This document shows positions 58,495 to 64,000 of a DNA stretch of 64,000 bases, piece by piece. Every line of letters starts with the position of its first letter. Position 1 is the stretch's first letter. The notes under the pieces are model-generated. The model worked only from the letters and a program-made list of their open reading frames with translations. It was not told the DNA's origin and searched no databases. The stretch is from Stentor roeselii (lineage: Eukaryota > Ciliophora > Heterotrichea > Heterotrichida > Stentoridae). The stretch covers positions 1-64,000 of the forward strand of contig RSEH01000109.1 in assembly GCA_006503475.1 (NCBI GenBank). Direction: 5' to 3'. A program made the translations under genes and the position numbers.

Positions 58495-59541
58495 TTAATT
58501 TTTACTGAAAACATTCGAATCAATAGACCCAGGTTTCGTTCCAGCCTCATCTCTTCTCATCACATCAAAACTGCCTTTACCAGGGCCAATAGGTGGACTA
58601 CCAATCCTTCCATTATCCTTCGCAAGTTGTTGTGCAAGGCTTCCAGTTCCACTTAAAGTCATACTTTTCCTGATATCATTTTCATTTTCAGGCACTTCGC
58701 TCTCAACATTATGAAAGTTCTCCTGAGTCCAAATGACTCCATCGCCGATCGGCTTTCCAGAAACTCCAGTCATAGGAAGCATCCAAAGCCATTTATTTTT
58801 CCCAAAGACCTGAAACCAGTTATTAGCAGTTCCTTTAGTATAAGTATCTTTAACCGTGTTTTTCTTGTCCATGTTTTCAATTGTCGTGGAATTCGTCAGA
58901 ATGAGTCTCAAATGAAATCTAAAAAACATGGAAATCATAACAGTCAGTAAAAAATTCAAAGAAAAAGCGCCAAACAACAGAAAATCATCAAAATTTTTCA
59001 AGTTTCTCGTCTGAAACAAATCAAAGACCTTTACCTTGACAGGCCAGAAGAGTGCGAAAAGTGCCTGATAAAGAGAAATCAAGACATAAACAAGTAAAAG
59101 AATGAAGAACTTGCGATTATAAAACCCGACACAATTATTGATCCAAGCTGTTTACCCCTTACGACAATGATGGTCCATGTTCAGCACACAACGATTACAA
59201 GCAGAGCAATGATGACATCTTTCAGGTTTAAAAACATGGCACATAAGGCAGTACCTTCTTCGCTTGTTCTCAGAGTCCCCCATATAAAACCCCCAAAGAG
59301 GCGGCACGATTCCAGGGTCAGTCAACATCGCCTTGAAAAAGCTCCACAACAGCAAAAACAACGAGAGATGAAAAGTGACTAAAAAGACCTGAATCGCAAG
59401 TTCTAATCATTTCTTACCTTCTCGTCTCGGCCAGTACTGTCGAAAGACGTTGGAATAAATGAAAGAAATAACGATCATCACGAACAGGACAAAAAAATTT
59501 CCCAGGATCTTCCCGCATGTTAAAGGTGAAGTCTTTGGCAT
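58495..59541 (-). CDS. DHHC-type protein S-acyltransferase
   Basis: Three exons on the minus strand (59541-59418, 59402-59163, 59147-58495) encode 338 residues. Membrane segments lie at about 12-30, 45-65, 140-160 and 180-205. The Cys-rich domain (YCLMCHVFKPERCHHCSACN) leads to the catalytic DHHC, followed after the second intron by PWINNCVGFYN. TTxE (TTIE) and a C-terminal aromatic motif (NNWFQVFG) are kept. It palmitoylates cysteines of membrane proteins, and its Rab neighbour with an N-terminal CC is a conceivable substrate, though this is only a guess. Only splicing both 15-nt introns restores these motifs. It starts 8 bp after the kelch gene. Confidence 0.94.
59148..59162 (-). other. 15-nt intron at the DHHC active site
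   Basis: Minus-strand GTAAGGGGTAAACAG with A at position 10. It splits the Pro codon right after the catalytic DHHC; removal restores DHHCPWINNCVGFYN. Confidence 0.96.
59403..59417 (-). other. 15-nt intron
   Basis: Minus-strand GTAAGAAATGATTAG. It has G at position 10 and A at 11, the one exception in this window. It joins PRRE to ELAIQVFLV in the first loop of the DHHC protein. Confidence 0.88.
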
Positions 59542-59549
59542 TTTTATTA

Positions 59550-60848
59550 CTAAATTATTTCTTGAAGCTCTAAAGTTGACAAGTTTAATCGCTTTGCCTT
59601 TGCCCAGGTGTTGTCGAAAAAGTGGTAATGGCCTGTTGTGAAGAAGAGGTGATTTTTGTAGACTATCCAGGAACTTATCCAGTATTTTCCTAGGGAAAGG
59701 CTCAGGTTGTGGCTTGACCAGATGTGGGGACTTGATGAACTGCTTATGAATAGTTTCCTTTCAGTGAAGAGATAAAGACGGCCTTCGCAGTTGCAGAGGA
59801 ATTTGTTTTTTAAGTCGAGGTTTTCGAGAAGAGAAAGGTATTTTTGAAAGTTTGGATTGAAATTCAGGAGGTTTGGCTGACGACCACCTGTTAGGAAGAT
59901 TTGGTTGTTTAGGCTGGTTACTGAAGTGTCTGAACTTTGAGGTAGGTCTGGAAGGGATTCCCATTTTTTGTTTAGGAGGTTTAGTTTTTCGCTGGATTTA
60001 AATGCTCGGTCACCTTCGCAGCCACCAAATAAATACACATAACCATTCAAATAACAGCATCCAGCTTGACGTCTAGCTATTCCCCCTTTAATCTCCACGA
60101 TTTCTCCAGAAGTTTCATCAATAATCAAATATTGAGCGATAGTCTTATTTTTAACCTGTCCTCCACCATAGAACATTTTTTTTGACGGAAGAAAACAAAG
60201 ACTAGCAGAACTTCCTCTTTCAGACTTTAGCGGAAACCTAAAAGCCTGAATATTCCTTTTCTTAGCATTAAAAGAATTAAGCACAACTGAATTATCAGCG
60301 AAAAAATAAAGATACTTATTTTCCTTCAGATTATAAGGCAGTCCAATTGTTTCTAATTTAAAAAGAGTTTCAATCTGAGGAAGAATTTTTCTAGTTTCCT
60401 GACTGATGATGGGAAAGTTCCATTTGTTAGCGATTTCATTTTCAATATCCCTAATAGGAAGATAAGCCAAATTATTCAAATAATCCTCTAAAACACTTTT
60501 CCTTTCCTTATTCCTCAAACAATGAATCCCTCTCAAAACACCCTCTTCAAGACTTTCAATTTTTTTGATATTTTCTTGAGTTTTCTTCAAAATTTCCTTG
60601 ATCAAGAGCTGAGCCTCACTGTTAATTTTTTTTTTAATAAGGACTAAATAAGAGTAATGTTCAAACAAACTATCAAAAATCAAGTCCTCCGAGATTTTAT
60701 CAACTTGAAAAGAAACTGAAACATAAGAATGGTTCCCAGCGCGTCTTTGATGAAGAGCGAGATGACCATCGCACATGCCTTCAAAGTCACAAAAGCAGAT
60801 CATTTCTGCTGCCATCTTACAATCAGGCACAAAGCATTTTCTTTCCAT
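59550..60848 (-). CDS. Kelch-type beta-propeller protein with B-box-like N-terminus
   Basis: A 432-residue protein. Residues 4-35 form a B-box-like zinc site (CFVPDCKMAAEMICFC, CDGHLALH). A coiled coil follows (about 70-130), then a propeller from about 180 with kelch motifs, clearest in GCCYLNGYVYLFGGCEGD and NNQIFLTGGRQP. This order (finger, coil, propeller) is common among ciliate proteins. Function unknown; propellers of this kind often bind other proteins. The ATG at 60848 lies 4 bp from the divergent TPR gene, and the stop lies 8 bp before the DHHC gene on the same strand. Confidence 0.8.
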   Translation of the reverse strand: MERKCFVPDCKMAAEMICFCDFEGMCDGHLALHQRRAGNHSYVSVSFQVDKISEDLIFDSLFEHYSYLVLIKKKINSEAQLLIKEILKKTQENIKKIESLEEGVLRGIHCLRNKERKSVLEDYLNNLAYLPIRDIENEIANKWNFPIISQETRKILPQIETLFKLETIGLPYNLKENKYLYFFADNSVVLNSFNAKKRNIQAFRFPLKSERGSSASLCFLPSKKMFYGGGQVKNKTIAQYLIIDETSGEIVEIKGGIARRQAGCCYLNGYVYLFGGCEGDRAFKSSEKLNLLNKKWESLPDLPQSSDTSVTSLNNQIFLTGGRQPNLLNFNPNFQKYLSLLENLDLKNKFLCNCEGRLYLFTERKLFISSSSSPHIWSSHNLSLSLGKYWISSWIVYKNHLFFTTGHYHFFDNTWAKAKRLNLSTLELQEII

Positions 60849-60852
60849 ATTT

Positions 60853-61746
60853 ATGAACCCTGCAGCAAACTACGAAGAAATCATTCTAAATTCAAACAAG
60901 GCCGCAATTCAACTGCTGAAAATTGACGACTTTCACTCTGCGAAGCCTTATCTTGACACAAGTCTGCAGATACTTTCATCGAAAAAGGTGAAGAACAGTA
61001 GAAAACTTCTGCCGATTACTTTAAATAACTACGGGTGCTACTTTAAAAGACTTGGGTACTTGAAAGAGTCGTTGGAGTACTTCAAAAAAGCTTTGGAAAA
61101 AAGTGATTATCGAGGAGTCACTGAAACGTTTTTAAACATTGCAAACGTTTTTTATCAAAGTGAAAACTACCAGGATGCCTTGAAAGCTGCTCTTAAGGCT
61201 TTAGACTCGATAAGACCAGGAAGAGAAAATTCGAAGACAACTGTTCAGGTTTATCAGATGCTTGGAAGTTTGTATAAAAATCTAGGACTGCTCAAAGAGG
61301 CACAGTCGATGTTCTTGAAAGGACTGATCATCGGTCAAAAGGTTTTGGGAAATGCGAATAAACTCACTAAATCACTTGAAAAGGAATTTGAGGAGCTTAG
61401 AAAAGCGAAAAGCGCAGAAAATCCTTCGAAAAATACGAAAAAAAATACTTTGCTGGATGAAGATCCTCTTAATCATCAGTTAATTCATGATTTCATCCCC
61501 ATGCCAGTGGATTACTCGGATTTATATAGCGAGATTCCTGATAGGACTTTGAAAAACTATGAAATTAAGGCAGATGTCTTAAGTCCTTTGAAGAACTCTA
61601 GAATAATGAGAGGGGTGAGTCAAAAATACTATAAATTTCAGAAAATTCCAGCGTATCATGCGAGGTTTAAGAAGAGGAAAGAAGTTTTGACACCTATTCC
61701 GAGAAGGGCAAAGCTTTCTCTGTCGTCTCCTCGGTTTCCGCATTGA
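60853..61746 (+). CDS. TPR protein
   Basis: A 297-residue protein. The first 200 residues are helical and hold about four TPR units (TLNNYGCYFKRLGYLKESLE, TFLNIANVFYQSENYQDALK, VYQMLGSLYKNLGLLKEAQS). A basic tail follows with ISRI-like and RRAKLSLSS sequences. TPRs bind peptides, often as chaperone or complex scaffolds. A longer start at 60775 is possible but would overlap the kelch gene's coding start by 74 bp, so I prefer the ATG at 60853. Confidence 0.8.
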   Translation: MNPAANYEEIILNSNKAAIQLLKIDDFHSAKPYLDTSLQILSSKKVKNSRKLLPITLNNYGCYFKRLGYLKESLEYFKKALEKSDYRGVTETFLNIANVFYQSENYQDALKAALKALDSIRPGRENSKTTVQVYQMLGSLYKNLGLLKEAQSMFLKGLIIGQKVLGNANKLTKSLEKEFEELRKAKSAENPSKNTKKNTLLDEDPLNHQLIHDFIPMPVDYSDLYSEIPDRTLKNYEIKADVLSPLKNSRIMRGVSQKYYKFQKIPAYHARFKKRKEVLTPIPRRAKLSLSSPRFPH

Positions 61747-61763
61747 GATGTAATAACTATTTA

Positions 61764-62050
61764 ATAACTTTATGTCAACGGATATAGAATGATGAATATT
61801 CATAACTTTAAGTCATATTTAATAAAAACTCAAACTTTTCTTCAATTAAACCAAATAATTATAACTCTATGTCATCTAATATTGAATGATGAATATTAAT
61901 AACTTTAAATCAAATATAATAAAAACTCCACTTTTTCTCAAATCCATTAAATTAATTATAACTTTACGTCAACAATAGAATGGATAATATTTAATAATTA
62001 TAAATTCAATAAAAACTCATCATTTTCTTCGATCCATAAAAATCATAATT
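61764..62050. repeat. Three imperfect 97-bp repeats
   Basis: Copies start at 61764, 61861 and 61958 (each ATAACTyTAyGTCA...), with AATAAAAACTC in the middle and a pyrimidine-rich end in each. The third copy is shorter by a few bases and ends next to the coiled-coil gene's ATG, so the array probably lies in its promoter. Confidence 0.88.
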
Positions 62051-62056
62051 ATCTCA

Positions 62057-63613
62057 ATGGACATTGAAGACCTTTTGAATTTACTCGCGCTCGCTGAAGG
62101 TAAAACATAAACAGAAGTGATCGCGCTGAACCCCAACTCTTATGAAACAGTCCTCAAATACGAGGTCTCTCGAGAAAAAACTTTCAAAAAAGTCGGGATC
62201 ATCTACTCCCCTTCAAAAGTCTGGAAACTGCTAGAAACCAAGAAAAACCATGAAAAAACTCTCGATCTCGACAAAATTCTCGAAAGACTCAACATCTCTC
62301 ACGACCACAACTTTAAAATGAGAAAGTTCATCGAAGAGCTTTTCGCCTTATTTGAAAATTTCACACGAAACACTCTCGTCATCATGGAAGGCGCGAAGCC
62401 AGTCCCTCATCCTCCAACACTCAAAGCTCAAGACTTGGGGCAAGTTTTCATTCGGGACTTAGAAAAATTCAGAGAACTCGACGAAAAAGAAGAGAAAATG
62501 CTTGAAATTTACACAAGTGAATTTTTAACTCTAGAGAAAGAAGTCAACTTTCTCATTGCAGACTTACAAGACAAGTTCCTTTCTTTGCAAAATCAAAGTT
62601 TTTCCAATTCAAACTTTTCACAAAAAAACTCAGAAGACGGCAGGTTCCACGACCTTCTTGACACCTGCCACGAGTACTCTGAACAGATTCAAGAACTGAA
62701 AAGTCAACTGTTGCAAGCCAGTCATGCTTTGGAAAAACTTCAAAGTGACCAGGACAATTCTTATTATCTTGACTTGATCTCGAAATTAGAAGGAAAAGTT
62801 CATGAAATTACTAAAGACCTCGCAATTCGAGATAAAAGAATAGAAAAACTTGCTGAAACTGTCAAATTTTATGAGGAAAAAAATATTGAACTTGAAAAAG
62901 AACTTGAATTTGCAGGGAGAAACTCGGAAAGGGGGATTAAGGATCAAGTGTCTGACTTGGAAAATCAGATAAATGAGTTAAATCGATTACTTGGGGTAAA
63001 AAATAATGACCTTGAAGAAACTCTTGATAATCTCAGGTATTTGCAGGAAGAACTCGCAGTTTATAAGTATCGAAAAGGAAAAAGACTTGAGAAAGCGGAA
63101 AGTTCTGATAATGAAATAAATGAGTTAAGGTCTTTCAATGCGGACCTTAAGGAAAAAGTCCAGGCGTATAAAGAAAAGTTGAATGATGTCGCTGAAGAAC
63201 TTATTTCATATAAAAATCAGTGTATTGAGTATCGAGAAGAAAACTTGTCGTTAAAAGTCTTGGCTGGAGAACGAAAAGATGATCGTTCGCAGCAGGTCTA
63301 TAAAAACGTTCTTGACCAGGTCAAAGACATGATTCAAGCCATCAGCGAAAAATATGCAAATGACTGGAAAAACACTCGGGAAGATGAAAATGACTATGAA
63401 AGAATTTTCACTGATATTCAGTTTTTAAAGAACCTTCTCAGCAAAATGGCTTTTGATAATAACTGGCTTGTCGATCAACTTGAAGAACTTGGACAGGAAA
63501 ACATGAAATTAAAGGAAAACTCAGTCAGTTTCTTTAACGACTCCTTCTCAGAGTTCCCCGGAAGTAGCATTAAAAAAGATTATTCAAAGTTATCATACAA
63601 GACTCCAGATTAA
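62057..63613 (+). CDS. Coiled-coil protein
   Basis: Exons 62057-62099 and 62115-63613 give 513 residues. An N-terminal helical domain (MDIEDLLNLLALAEEVIALN to about 180; includes KVWKLLETKKNHEKTLDLDK) is followed by long coiled coil (190-470). The tail is acidic and ends SYKTPD. Without splicing the long frame begins only at a GTG; the 15-nt intron supplies the ATG exon. Its shape suits a ciliary or basal-body structural protein, with no family recognised. Confidence 0.8.
62100..62114 (+). other. 15-nt intron
   Basis: GTAAAACATAAACAG with A at position 10. Removal joins ALAE to EVIALNPNS, with the splice inside a Glu codon. Confidence 0.9.
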
Positions 63614-63644
63614 TAAATATAAATATTTTTTAAGCAAGTAATTA

Positions 63645-64000
63645 ATGGATCGTCTGAGAATCATCACTTCTCACCTCTCTTCAGGGACTTCTGAAGATGT
63701 CTGCATAGTAGCGATGGGGAGGTCCCCTATCCACCCCGCAGGCGGGGCGTTGAAAAGTTTATCAATGCCAGAGCTAGCAGCATGTACAATAAAGCCGATT
63801 CTTGAAAAATACTCAATAAGTCCATCATCAATAGAAGAGCTATACCTAGGTTGTGTGAGTACAACGAACATTGGGCAATCTCCATCAAAGCAAGCTGCAG
63901 TCCTAGCAGGACTGCGAGATTCCGTATCCTGCTTCACTCTCAACAAGCTCTGCGCGAGTGGAATGAAAGCTCTGACCCTAGCCAGCCTTTCCATCCGAAG
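63645..64000 (+). CDS. Thiolase (acetyl-CoA acetyltransferase-like), partial
   Basis: The open frame runs off the window; 118 codons are seen. EDVCIVAMGRSPIHPAGGAL, SLSMPELAACTIKPILEKY, EELYLGCVSTTNIGQSPSKQ and NKLCASGMKALTLA follow the thiolase N-terminal half in order. Cys103 is the catalytic Cys. The family joins or splits acyl-CoA units; the assignment between acetoacetyl-CoA thiolase (ACAT1/2) and 3-ketoacyl-CoA thiolase is open, though CVSTTNIGQ-type loops and a short N-terminus are nearer the acetoacetyl class. The extra 19 residues before EDV could be a weak mitochondrial or PTS2-like leader (MDRLRIITSHLSSG); a PTS2 needs RLx5HL, and RLRIITSHL has RLxxxxxHL, so this fits. Confidence 0.92.
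   Translation, partial: MDRLRIITSHLSSGTSEDVCIVAMGRSPIHPAGGALKSLSMPELAACTIKPILEKYSISPSSIEELYLGCVSTTNIGQSPSKQAAVLAGLRDSVSCFTLNKLCASGMKALTLASLSIR
63648..63677 (+). other. Candidate PTS2 peroxisomal signal on the thiolase
   Basis: Residues 3-11 of the thiolase read RLRIITSHL, which fits the PTS2 consensus (R-L-x5-H-L). In other eukaryotes peroxisomal 3-ketoacyl-CoA thiolase is the classic PTS2 cargo, carried by PEX7. It is a nine-residue match at the expected place, near the N-terminus. Confidence 0.68.

Noticed and set aside
63671-63994. A minus-strand open frame of 107 codons at the window end
   Set aside because: It is the shadow of the plus-strand thiolase, whose frame runs off the window and matches the family clearly.

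Overview
The window looks like macronuclear DNA of a heterotrich ciliate, most probably Stentor or a close relative. Four observations support this. (1) Genes are dense, on both strands, and often only 4-50 bp apart. (2) Flanks are very AT-rich. (3) Several genes are joined only if introns of exactly 15 nt are removed. Nine are listed; all are GT...AG and eight have an A at position 10. (4) TAA, TAG and TGA all end genes, so the standard code is in use, unlike in most ciliates. The species name is inference; the tiny introns and the codon use are read directly.

Layout. 1-13.5 kb is loosely packed: a lysosomal-type acid lipase, a large GTPase/Cys-rich/vWA protein, and a small cluster of MORN-like paralogs. 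One paralog is intact, one carries a single in-frame TAA, and one is a faint remnant. A 171-bp tandem duplication sits just before the next gene. 13.5-24.8 kb holds a 1812-residue Cys-rich membrane protein with two introns, a 16-bp minisatellite, a divergent pair of unknown genes, PP2A catalytic subunit divergent from EMC2, and an unrecognised gene. 25.5-35.7 kb holds a FYVE-like coiled-coil protein and a 2317-residue membrane protein (dead leishmanolysin domain, furin-like repeats, REJ/GPS-like region, about five membrane segments). A decayed fragment of that gene's 3' end lies downstream, next to a decayed coiled-coil gene.

35.7-64 kb is a compact housekeeping and cilium-type region. It carries five small basic or coiled-coil genes in a row, an ABHD4/5-type hydrolase, tRNA isopentenyltransferase, an EF-hand protein, a CDKL5-like kinase, a PUB-MORN5 fusion, PEX5, choline/ethanolamine kinase, a tubulin-ligase-like enzyme, an M1 aminopeptidase and ENGase. 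Further on are a Rab5-like GTPase without C-terminal cysteines, a DHHC palmitoyltransferase (two introns), a kelch-type protein, a TPR protein, a coiled-coil protein, and the start of a thiolase that runs off the window. The thiolase and PEX5 suggest peroxisomal metabolism. CDKL5, MORN5, TTLL and the coiled-coil genes fit a heavily ciliated cell. I saw no tRNA or rRNA genes, no CRISPR and no transposase.
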